From Sclerotinia nivalis (Eukaryota > Ascomycota > Leotiomycetes > Helotiales > Sclerotiniaceae): DNA of 64,000 bases. The DNA is taken from contig JAPEIS010000002.1 of NCBI GenBank assembly GCA_029531795.1, positions 1,364,001 through 1,428,000 of the forward strand. Direction: 5' to 3'. Shown here piece by piece: positions 49,413 through 59,770 of this stretch. Position 1 is the first letter of the stretch. Each line of letters opens with the position of its first letter. A program made the position numbers and the translations under genes. Under the pieces are notes generated by a model. The model was given only the letters and a program-made list of their open reading frames with translations, searched no databases and was not told the DNA's origin.

Positions 49413-50815
49413 ATGGAGGGGGAAAATACCCAAAAAATACGTCGTGATGTTATTACGGACAAGTTAGAATTTAACACTACCTGTAAGTAAATGTTCAACA
49501 CATAAATGGTTCGATATTAATTAGTTATATTATAGATCACCCCGGAGTAGATACCAAAGATCTTATTCACGACGTTCATGGCACCATAATCAGCAAACTT
49601 AGTGCCCCTCCTCATTTACACTACGGATCGAGGGATACTTTCATATTATGTCGTAATTGTGGCTTGACTAATCATGAAGCCGCCACAGGATATACTTCAC
49701 GCATCAAGCTTAAATATGTGAGATTTAATAGTGCCATTTGGGAACTTGGCGGTCCAGATGGGCCGTGGCTGCTGAGGGATGAATTAAACATCCCTGATTA
49801 CCATATGACAAAGGACTATACAACGCAGAAGTTTCTTCGGGAAGCGAAGTCAGGTGTGCCTCTCGTGGAAATGCACAGGTTTGGGGGGAAAGATGAAAAG
49901 TTCAATTTTACAATGATGTCCCGGGCAAAAGGAAAATCAGTGGACGACCTATGGAGTGATGGTATTCTCTGCGATGAACAACTCGATGATATTTTCCTCG
50001 GTCTCGAGGAACATTTCAAAAGGGTGCGCCAGTTTACTAGCCCCTACATGCAGAGAGTAGATGGTGGAGAACTTCTCGATTGTCATATTGGCAATTGCAA
50101 TGGATTTGGCTGTGTCAAGACAGGACGCAATGAAGAAGAATGGCTGGAAAACTTAACTCCTGGGATGCGCAAAGGTCTTTTATACGGACGTTGGGTCAGA
50201 AATAAGGCTGGACTCCAGGATCCGGCGGTGCGAGGCGCTTGGGTCAAAGACGTGGACGAACAAATAGTTAAGCTCAAGGCAAACTTTCCAAAGGGTGGAC
50301 CATATGTTCTAACCCACGGAGATTTGAATTGGTCAAATATCTTTGTTTCAAATGACAACGCAGAGAGAAAGTGGAAGATCACCGCAGTGATTGATTGGGA
50401 GACGGCTGGCTATTTCCCTTGGTGGGTAGAACTTCTTAGCTCCGGACTACTCGATAAAGAAGAAAAAGCACTTTCGAGGTTTTGCCCCCCAACATTCGAA
50501 AAAAAGGATTGGAAGCCGATGGTGAAGGCCATAAAGGATGTTCAGAAGATATGGGAGAGTGGAGGGTCTATATCTGTTAGTAAGCATGGAATGGATGGAG
50601 CAAATCACTGGTTTGGTGGCAAGGAGTTTTGTGAATGCCATAAAATAAGACAACATTTTGTGGAGTGGGATATGGGGTGGCCGCAAGAGCACCAGGATGT
50701 GTTTGACCCTGGGCTTACGGATTCTGGTGATGATTCAGACCAAGACAGGGACCGCCACAAACATGATAAACATGAGAGGAAATTTTTGCGGTGGTTCAAT
50801 GAAATTAGTACATAG
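49413..50815 (+). CDS. APH/choline-kinase-fold phosphotransferase family protein
   Basis: Exons are 49413-49482 and 49536-50815, with intron 49483-49535 (donor GTAAGT, acceptor TATAG); 449 residues. The catalytic loop is PYVLTHGDLNWSNIFVS (HGD at about 283, with Asn four residues on), followed by the metal-binding strand AVIDWETAGYFPWW (about 308-321). Both are hallmarks of the aminoglycoside phosphotransferase fold, common as large uncharacterised families in filamentous ascomycetes. The N-terminus has ILCRNCG (about 59-65). The segment LVEMHRFGGKDEKFNFTMMSRAKGKSVDDLW fits the N-lobe ending at the hinge. A segment around DGGELLDCHIGNCNGFGC is Cys-rich. The substrate is unknown, and antibiotic resistance should not be assumed. 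The tail is acidic, then basic. The gene converges on the zinc-ribbon gene. Confidence 0.82.
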
Positions 50816-51227
50816 TTGGTTAAGTTAGTTTCTGCTTGTCCCAATATTTATTCTCTGATTTTTTCCATAAACCCTTTGTCGGTATAGTAGTTCGGAATAG
50901 CTGAAATGAAGATTTGTGGTACCGAGGGGTCTCTGTACAGAAGCACAAACCCACTCTCAAAACTGCTGAGATGCTTCCCTTACTTTAGAACATAAAATAG
51001 CAGGTAAAAAAGCAATCGCTAAGCTGAAAGCCCTGTTTGTTTGTAGTAAAGTACAAACCAACTAACTAAAATCCACCAAAGCCGAAAAAGTTAGGGCCGA
51101 AATCCCTCGATCAAGCACTGGTAAGGAGCGTGTAGGATTTCCTCCAATGAAGCTAATGGCTAGCACACGTCTCAGGTTCTGTGTGCCATGCACACATGAA
51201 TCTGGTATGTGAGCGATACTTATGTGA
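50816..51227. other. Convergent 3' spacer
   Basis: 412 bp between stop codons of the APH-like gene and the zinc-ribbon gene. Only 3' UTR-like sequence is seen. Confidence 0.55.
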
Positions 51228-51832
51228 CTAGCCTCCTCTCCCGTACACAACCTTATCCAACCTCCCACCACCTGTATCTAGTTCAACCTCCTCCAAAAGG
51301 TGTTCTGGCTTTGGGAAAGATGCTGGCACTATTTAATAGGTCAGCGCTTATGCTGAGCAGACTGCAATTCTTAAAAATACTTACATAATTTTGTCGGCAC
51401 TCCTACTATGCCCACAAATATTTCCCAATCACTAGAGCTGATACACGCCCCTGTCCTAGAACTGGCCAATTTTTTGCCCCAGTCCATCTTGGTGAACGAT
51501 AACCGCTCTTCGTCTTCAGGTCTGTGGAGGAAGACCGCTGTCTTCTCTGTCCTATACAGATTATATGGACTACCCGGAGATTCGGCACCAAGAATTGCCG
51601 TGTAGCGGCCACTTCTGATCGCAGCCTCGGCCTGTTTGAACTGTTCGTTCTTGAAGTCATCGGAATCATTTGAGGTTATCATGACGACTTTCCAGTCGAT
51701 AGACTCCCTGGGTTGCTTCTTCCGTGTTGGCAATACCCAGCCGTGACAAGTGGCACAACTTTCCTGGGTGCTTGTGTGTTTGGTGCCACAATTCCAACAT
51801 TGGAGTGGGATGTATTGGAGTTGCGATGGCAT
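51228..51832 (-). CDS. Small putative zinc-ribbon protein, unknown function
   Basis: Minus strand. Exon 1 is 51385-51832, the intron is 51329-51384 (donor GTAAGT, acceptor ATAG after a CTGAC branch) and exon 2 is 51228-51328; 182 residues. The N-terminus LQCWNCGTKHTSTQESCATCHGW (about residues 10-32, two CxxC pairs) looks like a one-zinc ribbon of the kind that binds nucleic acid or protein. The middle is mixed alpha/beta, with a DWKVVMITSNDSDDF stretch. The second exon contributes SFPKPEHLLEEVELDTGGG, which is why I prefer the spliced form over a stop shortly after the intron start. No family name is known to me. It shares its 3' side with the APH-like gene; both have Cys-rich N-terminal parts, but I see no clear link. 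Confidence 0.65.
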
Positions 51833-53329
51833 TTTGGCTTCGGTCAGGAAAAGTGTGATGTGGAGTTTTGCAATGCTAACTTCGTGACGTTTTGGAAGAA
51901 GGTGTCGCTGTAATGTAGGATTATTTTCAAGGGAATGGGGAAAGAACTTGTCTTTATATCATTGAAAGATGTCTAAGAACTGAAGCAATGCGAACATTCT
52001 ATTCAGCTTAACAAAGAAATTTTTTCCAAAAGTGTACTATCAAATATTCATCCATTAAGTAGATAGTTCTAATAGGAACTTCATAAGACAAACAATCTCC
52101 ACTAGAGATATCTTGAAGCTAGGAATGAGATTCCATAGTATATCATAGAAAGACGTCTAAGATACTGAAATAATTTCAGAATCTTTGTGAACATTCTATT
52201 CAGCTTAACAAAGAAAAAGTTTCCAAAAGTGTACCATCAAATATTCATCCATTAGTTCTTTACTAGCAACACCTTGGAGCTGGGAGTTAGATTCTATATG
52301 AGCAATGAAAGATGATGAAGAATATCAAGGGATACAATTGATCAAGGTCGAATCATTTATATTCAAGACTGTAAACTGAGGGGGGAACAATATCAGGGGA
52401 TTTCTTCCTTAGATACATGAAAGGGTAACAGGAGGATAGGCTGGATTTTGGTGTTGAGGGTCAGCGCTAGTGCACGTGCTTGTGTCACATCAGGGTTAGA
52501 AAGATTCAACTGAATGTCTGAGGTTGACACATCAGCAAGAATCTATTATCAGGGTACTTTTGAATACCTTGCATAAATGGATCGGCAATGGGTTAGGGTT
52601 CGGAATCTGCTTTTTCAACTTCATATCAGAATATCTGAAATTCCGATATCAATTTGATCTATGAAATCCAAGATTATTCATGAATTTTAAAGTTTGCAGG
52701 CATTATTTCAGCATGTGAATGGGAATTCAAGTGAGTTTAGACGTTATAGGTCTTTGAGCCCTGAATGTATTAAGATGGTGATCTAATTAGATTAGACCGT
52801 TCAGTTAGTCAGGGCGTTCAGGCGAACCCTTCTAAGGTTATTCTAGCGTCTACTGAGGCTGTGTAAAACAACGATGAAGCCTACTCATACGACCAGAAAG
52901 TGTATCACACATTCCTACCGTAAAAACTCAATTAACTCGCTGTGAGTCTAACACGATTGACTTAGAACTGGCGAAGCTCTGAATAATGTATATGGTTGGA
53001 AGAATAAACGAAGTGGGTCATTTGTAGGGTTTTCTTATCCATTTTTGCTATAGAAGCGAGAAAAAACTAGAACTGGATACGGTTAGACCCCTAGTGATGG
53101 ACGGAACAACCATTACAGAGCTCCGAACTTCAACATTACTTATCATCTGTATGATGATGAAACTATTAGATACCTGTAAAGCCAAAAGTCTATACAATAT
53201 TCACCACTTTTCAAGCATATCTTTTTTTCCAATGAATAGAAAGGTTGATCTTTTTTACCTTTTACTTCAGTTTTAATATTCTTTCAAACCTTACTTTGCC
53301 TTTAAAATATCACTCACCCTCCTTTGATC
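51833..53329. other. 1.5 kb intergenic with a short tandem duplication
   Basis: The region contains the array described at 51950-52320 and the MED2-like promoter. Frames here are below 70 codons and unsupported. It is AT-rich. Confidence 0.55.
51950..52320. repeat. Imperfect tandem repeat, about 2.5 copies of 160-197 bp
   Basis: GAAAGATGTCTAAG at 51964 returns as GAAAGACGTCTAAG at 52148, and the GAACATTCTATTCAGCTTAA block at 51992 returns at 52189. A third partial unit begins near 52270 (GGAGCTGGGAGTTAGATTC against GAAGCTAGGAATGAGATTC), with GAAAGATG at 52307. A 13 bp length change separates the copies. No coding capacity. Confidence 0.75.
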
Positions 53330-54535
53330 ATGGCTCAAGCGCAACAACCCAAAACTCCTCTGGAGATTCTGCAGATCCAAATCAATGCTGTTGTATGTAT
53401 CATTGGCCTTAATGATCAAAACATAGACTAACCTCTTTTAGCTTATAGAAACTGGCAAAGCTCTTCGCGCAACAGGTCTAGAAGGAGGGAAGACAATGGC
53501 CATTTCCGCTATAAGACTTCACTCAACCATTCCATCTATTACCGACAATTTTCACCGCGCTTTAGATGATCTTGAAGCTGAAATTGTAAGTGGGCTTTCT
53601 CAAATCACTAATCGTATGGTGTTAACATCAGACTACAGGTACGAGCAAAATCGGTCTTGGGACGAGATTTAGAAGCGTTACGGTCGAAACGAATTGCGGC
53701 AGAGAACCCTCCAATCCAAATGATCAATGAACCCGACGCATCTCAGCCCGCATCACCTCCGCATGCCAAATGTGATGATCAAACGGTAGCGATGAAGGAA
53801 GAGAGGGTTCGAGTAATTACCCCTCTCCAGACAATTTCGACGGAGGAGGAAAACCTGGTCAAAAATGACCCGTCGAAGGAAATTGTGCATGAGGAAGAGA
53901 GGAAAGAGGCCATGATTTTGTCTCCACCAAGTATGAATGATAATAAGCCGCAGGCTATCGGTTTGGGAATAAACACCACACTTTCAGCATCTGCCGATGC
54001 CCCTGCACCTGCCACAGTAGGCGGACAAGATTCTTCGATCGATTCACTCTTCGATATCCCAGAAAGCGCTGCTAAAGAGGACTCTGCAGCTGTTAATTTT
54101 GATAACATGGGTTTCACAATGCTGGATGCAACCACAAACACTCAAAGTCAGGACAATAATCAGACACAAAATACAGAGTTTGACCTCTCCACATTTGGGA
54201 ACAACCCGCAAGATTTCAACATAAACGATCTCCAACCTTCTAATGAAGCTTCTTCTAACAACGCGAACATCTCTACAACAAATGACAAAGGAAATATGGT
54301 GGACGACCTCCTTAACATGACTGATGGCAGCCGTACGAGCAACAACAACAGCAACAATAACAATAATAATAATAACAGTATGGATCTGGACTTAGATCTC
54401 GATAATATGGTTGGGGCAGAAGAAAGTGTATTTGACGATTTGTTTTTCGGCGGTGATGACGATGCAAATGTAGGGGGAGAAATAAGCGAAATGGAGCATG
54501 GCCAATTTGATAATGCATTCTTTGGTATTGACTGA
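53330..54535 (+). CDS. Mediator complex subunit 2-like protein
   Basis: Exons are 53330-53392, 53442-53585 and 53639-54535, with introns of 49 and 53 bp; 367 residues. The first about 90 residues are helical and compact: PLEILQIQINAVLIETGKALRA, then DNFHRALDDLEAEIVRAKSVL. The FHxxLDDLE arrangement resembles the N-terminal domain of fungal Med2, a tail-module Mediator subunit that links activators to RNA polymerase II. The remaining 270 residues are disordered and acidic, with an Asn run (about 304-317) from AAC/AAT triplets, a DLDLDLDNM segment, and a hydrophobic/acidic end DDLFFGGDDD ... FDNAFFGID that could act as an activation-type motif. Yeast Med2 has the same plan of short helical head and Asn-rich acidic tail. 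The match is architectural plus a short motif, so another helical nuclear factor is possible. Confidence 0.6.
54339..54379 (+). repeat. AAC/AAT trinucleotide run coding for poly-Asn
   Basis: A triplet repeat inside the MED2-like gene codes for a run of Asn broken by Ser. Length variation between strains is likely; it keeps the frame. Confidence 0.8.
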
Positions 54536-55107
54536 AAATTTCTTAGATATACCAATTAGAAAGAGAAAAGTTCAAGAGAAAGGTGTAATCCTAGGAACAT
54601 GGCTTTTGGCATAGAAAAGGAATGTAAAGTCTAAAATTGAGTATGTTGATTCCTCGGCCACCAATTTTTTCATCCATCCTAACCGTTTCTTCCTGGACAA
54701 TAGAAAAGGTTGTCATACATAAATTTACTGAAGTCTTATAATTTTGATTGATTTTCCCCAAATGCATACCTGGCTGTTCATGAGCTGCCCTTTTACTAAT
54801 TCGGACAGCAGTCCCACATTGAGATTTCTTGATTTTTGAGTGATTCTCACATATGGGGTCTATTCAATATATGGATTGGATTGGTAACAACAAATCTTTT
54901 TATATTGCCAAATCATTTATTTCAAAAAACCAAAGCTGTTCGCATGTCGAAGAGTTTTTGATTCTGAATTTTAATCTTGAGAAAATATTGCTACCACAAA
55001 TCATAAGTAAGTATTCTTCCCTCTGCCCTCTATTCAATCTCCTTCACAAGATTTCACAAAATAACATTCTAACATTCTAGCAGCCACATCCCATAACGCA
55101 AGACTCT
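54536..55107. other. Convergent 3' spacer
   Basis: 570 bp between the stop codons of the MED2-like gene and the minus-strand gene at 55108. A 75-codon frame (54853-55080) is unsupported. Nothing else was recognised. Confidence 0.55.
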
Positions 55108-55656
55108 TCAATGCCAACTCCCTCTACACCAATTCGCAACATCCAACCCATCTTCCCGCTCAGGCTTGGTCCATCGATCTCTACTCCTCACTTGATTCAT
55201 AGTCGCTTCCTCTGCTTCCCGTCTCTTATCCTCCACGGCCTTTTTTCGCTTGCTCATCCATTGTTTCTCACGAGCTAGTTCGCTCGGAGATCTTTGTCGC
55301 CGTGCTTCCCCTATACCTGCGTATACTTTTTCATTGGCTTGTTTTTCGGATTTGGGGTTGCGAGGAGAGCTCCAGGCTCCGCCGTGGATGAGTGGTTGGG
55401 ATGTTAGGGCGAGGAGAGCTTCTTCGGTGAGGCAGTTGGGGGAGGACTCGGGTTTGGTGTTTATAGAGGAGGGTGGGGAGGGGGATATGAAGGAGATGCG
55501 TTCGTCTGGGTCTAATGGGGGGGTTGGTGTGGGAGGAGGGGGTTCACAACTTGTGGCTTTCTCATCGGTGTCAGATGGGAATGTAGTTGGGTTGCCCTTG
55601 CCCTCGCTAGCGGAGGTGCTAGGCGGCCGCTGGGAGAGAAGACTTGACCATCGCAT
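55108..55656 (-). CDS. Uncharacterised 182-residue protein
   Basis: Single minus-strand frame; family not recognised. The start MRWSSLLSQRPPSTSASEGKG is followed by a Pro-rich acidic region (EPPPPTPTPPLDPDER, about 38-53). A conserved-looking core LTEEALLALTSQPLIHGGAWS (about 76-95) follows. Then comes a highly charged helix REKQWMSKRKKAVEDKRREAEEA (about 127-149). It has no membrane helix. The mixed charge helix and short size suggest a nuclear or mitochondrial accessory factor, but this is a guess. It is divergent to the gene at 56110 with a 453 bp shared promoter space. The opposite-strand frame (55250-55750) covers the same DNA but has a less protein-like composition. Confidence 0.6.
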   Translation of the reverse strand: MRWSSLLSQRPPSTSASEGKGNPTTFPSDTDEKATSCEPPPPTPTPPLDPDERISFISPSPPSSINTKPESSPNCLTEEALLALTSQPLIHGGAWSSPRNPKSEKQANEKVYAGIGEARRQRSPSELAREKQWMSKRKKAVEDKRREAEEATMNQVRSRDRWTKPEREDGLDVANWCRGSWH

Positions 55657-56109
55657 CTTGTGGATTATGTGCCTGTTTGAAGGGATGTATACTCGGATAT
55701 GCTACTGCTACTGTGGAAAATTGGTAGTATTGTATTACGTACGAAGTTAAACGTCCAATCAATCCAGATACCGGAATGAGGCTAGCTTCAATGTCCGCAA
55801 TATATTTCTTTATTTGATGACAAGGAACTAGATTCTATGCATGCATAAAGGAAGACCAAGGTTTTAAGGTATCCAATGAGCATTATTCTCCTGCAGTTCA
55901 TCAAACAAAGAGAGTAGCACTTAAAATCAATGTGGAAGCTCCAAGCACTACCCAGCGACACAACAAAGAGCATCAAATGCGTCCAGGGTGAAGTTTCGCG
56001 TAACAAAGAATAGAGAGCCTCTATTCATTCTTCGGCCTTTTCTAACCCTCTCGAGAGCTCCCGCCGTTCTTCAATCCACAACAACAACTGCAGCAGAATA
56101 TTACCAAAA
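55657..56109. promoter_or_regulatory. Divergent promoter space of two unknown genes
   Basis: 453 bp between two start codons. A CTCTCGAGAG palindrome lies at 56048-56057, about 53 bp before the plus-strand start. No TATA box was clear. Confidence 0.4.
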
Positions 56110-56976
56110 ATGCCACGCCAGGGCCAGAAAAAAGGAGATCGGGACGATGCGTACAAGCCCGGTAAGGACGAAGAAGATATCGTCGATATCGACATCGATG
56201 AAGTAAAGCCCGCCAAAGCAACAATAAAACCAGCCAAAGTTACAAAGCCCTCCCAAAAAGGAGTTCCTAAACAACAATCCCAGAAAGGAACACCAAAAAG
56301 CACGCCCAAAGGAACTCCGAAAGGGACACCCCGCTCAACTCCCAAACCACCCGCAGCAGGCGCCTACAAAAAGCCATCTCCACCACCCACAGCAGGCGCC
56401 TACATAAAGCCATCTCCACCACCTAACACTAGCACTGCCGCTCCCTCTTCAACCACCATCAAAACACCTTCCCCCTCAGACCCGTATTTTTGCTGCCACC
56501 AACCACTTCCTCTTTCCTCTAGTTTTCCCCCTGCCCTCGAAAACTTCTACAGTTTCCTCGTGGAATCCCTAACCACCAAATTTCACCCTCCACCTCTCGA
56601 ATCTATCCCCCCCTCCACAACCTACTACCGTTTTTCCCACCTAAGCTTAACAACATGTACAGAAGTGCATCGATATTTCCTGAGTCTCGATCCACGCAAC
56701 GAGACAGAAGGCGTGTTCGTAGAAGGCAGCGAGGAAAATGTATTGGGGAAAGCGGGGGCATTGGATGAAGATGGCAATGTGAATCGCAAACAGGATGTTA
56801 TGATTTTGAGTCGTAATGCGAGGTGTGAGGACCATATGAAAGAGGGGTTTTGGTATGTTTTGATGAGAGTGGAACAGGTTGTGGAGGTGAAGAAGGATGT
56901 GGGAATTGGGCTTGCGGATGTGGTTGTGGATGGGGAGGAGTTGGATCATGAGATTGATTTGGATTTGTATACGTAG
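56110..56976 (+). CDS. Uncharacterised 288-residue protein with Lys/Pro-rich repeat head
   Basis: Single frame of 288 codons, family not recognised. The head is low-complexity: an acidic stretch EEDIVDIDIDEVKPAK (about 21-36), then TPK/TPKG repeats (about 60-80), then two copies of an AGAYxKPSPPP unit (about 85-105) from a recent-looking 33 bp duplication. The second half looks folded: FYSFLVESLTTKFHPPP (about 143-159), TYYRFSHLSLTTCTEVHRYF, DVMILSRNARCEDHMKEGFWYVLMRVEQVVEV (about 231-262). The end is an acidic DGEELDHEIDLDLYT. A nuclear protein with a basic tail-like head is possible. Start context AAAAATGCC is good, and no upstream in-frame exon was found. It is divergent to the 182-residue gene. 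Confidence 0.65.
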   Translation: MPRQGQKKGDRDDAYKPGKDEEDIVDIDIDEVKPAKATIKPAKVTKPSQKGVPKQQSQKGTPKSTPKGTPKGTPRSTPKPPAAGAYKKPSPPPTAGAYIKPSPPPNTSTAAPSSTTIKTPSPSDPYFCCHQPLPLSSSFPPALENFYSFLVESLTTKFHPPPLESIPPSTTYYRFSHLSLTTCTEVHRYFLSLDPRNETEGVFVEGSEENVLGKAGALDEDGNVNRKQDVMILSRNARCEDHMKEGFWYVLMRVEQVVEVKKDVGIGLADVVVDGEELDHEIDLDLYT

Positions 56977-59770
56977 AGTTTGATGGTGTGATTGGACGTT
57001 GATGAAGGAGGTTATAGATTGATTAGGTTGAGTATGCTTTGCGTTGGAATTTTCGAACACTTGTCCCGTGTCTCCGGTGTTTTTAATCCACTATTGTTTA
57101 CTACTACAGGCAACCAGCAAACATGAGCTTGCCCTTCTTCCAAAATATGAATTAAACCACTATCCAATTGCGGAGAGCCAAGAAAGAGATACTTTGGATT
57201 CAATATGACACACCCCATCCATTTGGGATATAGACTTCTTCAATCCTTGAAGCTTTGTGAAGCCTTATATTATCTAGGTGATCTAGACAAGACTCAATAA
57301 GAGAAGACTTCGAGCGAGGAACTCTGACCTATCTATCTATGCCGGCAGTCATTTCTGCTTTTGGCTACTTGGTTTTATATATAGAGAGGGAGGTTTTTGG
57401 GAATAAAACTTGAAGAATAATTGACCGGATGAATCGCTTCAGTAAGAGCAGGCGGTTACATGCCGACTGAAAATTTGTGGTTAGTATGAGCGGCGACGGG
57501 AAGTTTATGCTCACACTATCTAAGACTAACGCGAGATTTGAGTTTGCATCTGATTGTGGAGGATGAGGTGACCTAAAAATCATGTCGCGGATCCTCAGAG
57601 GCGATAACAAACCAAGGCCCAGCCCAGTGGAGGAGAAATAGCAGGTGACAATTGTCATATCCATATACCTCATCGTTCCATTTCAACCTAGATACTACAA
57701 CATACAAAAAAGAAATTCAAAGACTTCAAGAGATCAAAGACAAATTCAGCTTTTCAACATAGATATAAGTATTTAAATGTTGGAAAAGGTTCAAAGAAGA
57801 GGTCGAAATTGCCAATCTGCTATTTCTCCCGTGTAGAATTTTCAGAAAGAAATTGTACGGGTAAAATTAGCCCAATACATATTGTTTGAAGGCTTCAGTG
57901 CAGCTTTGCCGTAGTCTCTGTGGTCTACATGCTTGAAGTGACTATACAATCCGAGTTTCCTTCGTCTCGTTACTCCTGGGGTGAGATTGCGGAGACTTTC
58001 AAGAAGCCATGTGATCTAATGACAAAACCTCCAGTAGTCTGATATTTTTTACTGTACTTTCTTCGAGATAAGGTTTTAAAGTGGCACAAAATTTGGTGAA
58101 GAATCGGTTTTGAACAAGGGCTGGAGAATTGTACCAAAAGTAAAGGGATTAAGTGCTAGCAGGTGATGGAGGTAGATGAAGGCTTGGTGAATCAAATGCC
58201 AAGGGAAGGACAGCACAGAGTTCCTGAAGGTGTCACTCTTTTATCCGTCAGTGTTGAGGCAGCTTGCCCACCGCGCTTGCTTCGTGCTGGTGTGGAAGCC
58301 GACCAGTTTTTTTTAGTATGCGAGTACCGAGTGAAGCGCCTCGGCAGAATATATATCCCCCGATCAAGCAGTACACTAGACCTGGAGACCTTAACTTCAC
58401 CGCTCTTACTAGAGCAACTACCGTGCCATGGCTTTTCTCCGGTACAGTCTTCTCGCCAGATAGCGTAGCGAAGGTAAGGACAACAATGTGACAATGTGAT
58501 GCCGAATGATCCGTTCAGCAGAACGACTTAAAACGAATAGCCCCAGGGAAGCATTTTACCGGAGGGTAAGCAAAAAGCACAAATACCGAGAAATTCTTGT
58601 TCGGTATCTCCCTACACAAACCCAGAATCTAACTTGCCCTGCTGAAAGCATGAAATTGGGAGTGAAAAGTTTACTTGGGCAGATACTGCAGTACCCTTGA
58701 AAAGCAAATTATTGCGTCCTAACTTCGGAATCCTCCATGAAGATGTACACACTTGGCCATCGGGCTGGAAAGTATATGGCTAAAAGTAGATTTGGTCTTT
58801 CCTACTCAGTATGAAACCGATTCTGCATAAATACGGAGATGCCACGGAAAAGACCAAGTAGGCTCCATACGTGGTGTTAAATTGGGTACGAGGTCTTCAA
58901 AGAATGCTGATCTGGCAATAGCCAGGCTCGAGATGTCTTCGTGGTTTCAAATCATATTTTCTCTTGGGTTTTTCATTCCAAACCCCATTGTTTGTGTTGA
59001 GATGAAAGAACGGGTTGGTGGAAATATTATACAGTAGATGAATATTAATACCCAAGCTATGATTGATGACTTGGCTTGTAAGTTGACAAGTTCGAGATGA
59101 GGTAACTGGCTGACTGGCTGACTGGCTGACTGGCCGACTCATATGATAAATTTGCCGACGGACGGGGAGTTTGACCCATTTTCTACCGCCGACTTGCTGC
59201 TTTTACAATGTTCCGTTCTTTGATTAAAAATGGCAACGTTTGGGCTAACCCCTTTCAATCTTTAGTGCTTATTCGCGGATAATTCTCCACTCCCGCCTTA
59301 TCTTCTTTAGCAGAATCATCTCTTCCAATCATCCAACAATTCGTTACAACAAACACTCCTCTTTCTTACCTCTGTATGGTTGAAAGTATCATTTAGAGTT
59401 GCTTTCTTTTCCAGTCTAGAATGGCCGAGTACTCCATCTAAGCACATAATAGCATGTGCGAATCTATCATTGGATGTGTCTCTTGAACCATCTGCTGGCA
59501 AGGATCGGGGAAGTCTCCCTGGTAGGTAGGTGGTGACATACGCAGACACTTAGGTACCCGGCCATGTGGTTGTCTGTATGAATGTTCTGAAGGATGTGGA
59601 GGGTGCTTGAACGATATATTAATAATATGTGGATCACCATCTAAATCTTGAAGAGCTCGCGCTTTAACCGCCGATTCGTCTTCCAATCCCAGTAAAATGT
59701 TCGTTCCTACCATCTATGAAAGTACAAGTAGAGTAGTCTCTCCGTACTTTCCTAGGTCTATACATTTCTC
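56977..59770. other. 2.8 kb intergenic, one GC-richer open block
   Basis: Most is AT-rich. Between 58163 and 58494 the DNA is GC-richer and open in three frames at once (101 codons plus, 75 codons plus, 100 codons minus), which suggests a remnant or chance rather than a clear gene. A CTGACTGG tandem run lies at 59105-59139. No tRNA was recognised. Confidence 0.5.
59105..59139. repeat. CTGACTGG octamer tandem repeat
   Basis: Four copies of an 8 bp unit, the last with one change (CTGGCCGA). A simple repeat in non-coding DNA. Confidence 0.8.

Noticed and set aside
49664..49666. TTG codon as start of the APH-like gene
   Set aside because: An upstream ATG exon (49413-49482) joins in frame across a canonical 53 bp intron and extends the protein with a plausible N-terminus.
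55250..55750. 166-codon frame on the plus strand opposite the gene at 55108
   Set aside because: Shadow of the minus-strand gene: Gly/Glu-rich from the complementary Pro/Ser codons.
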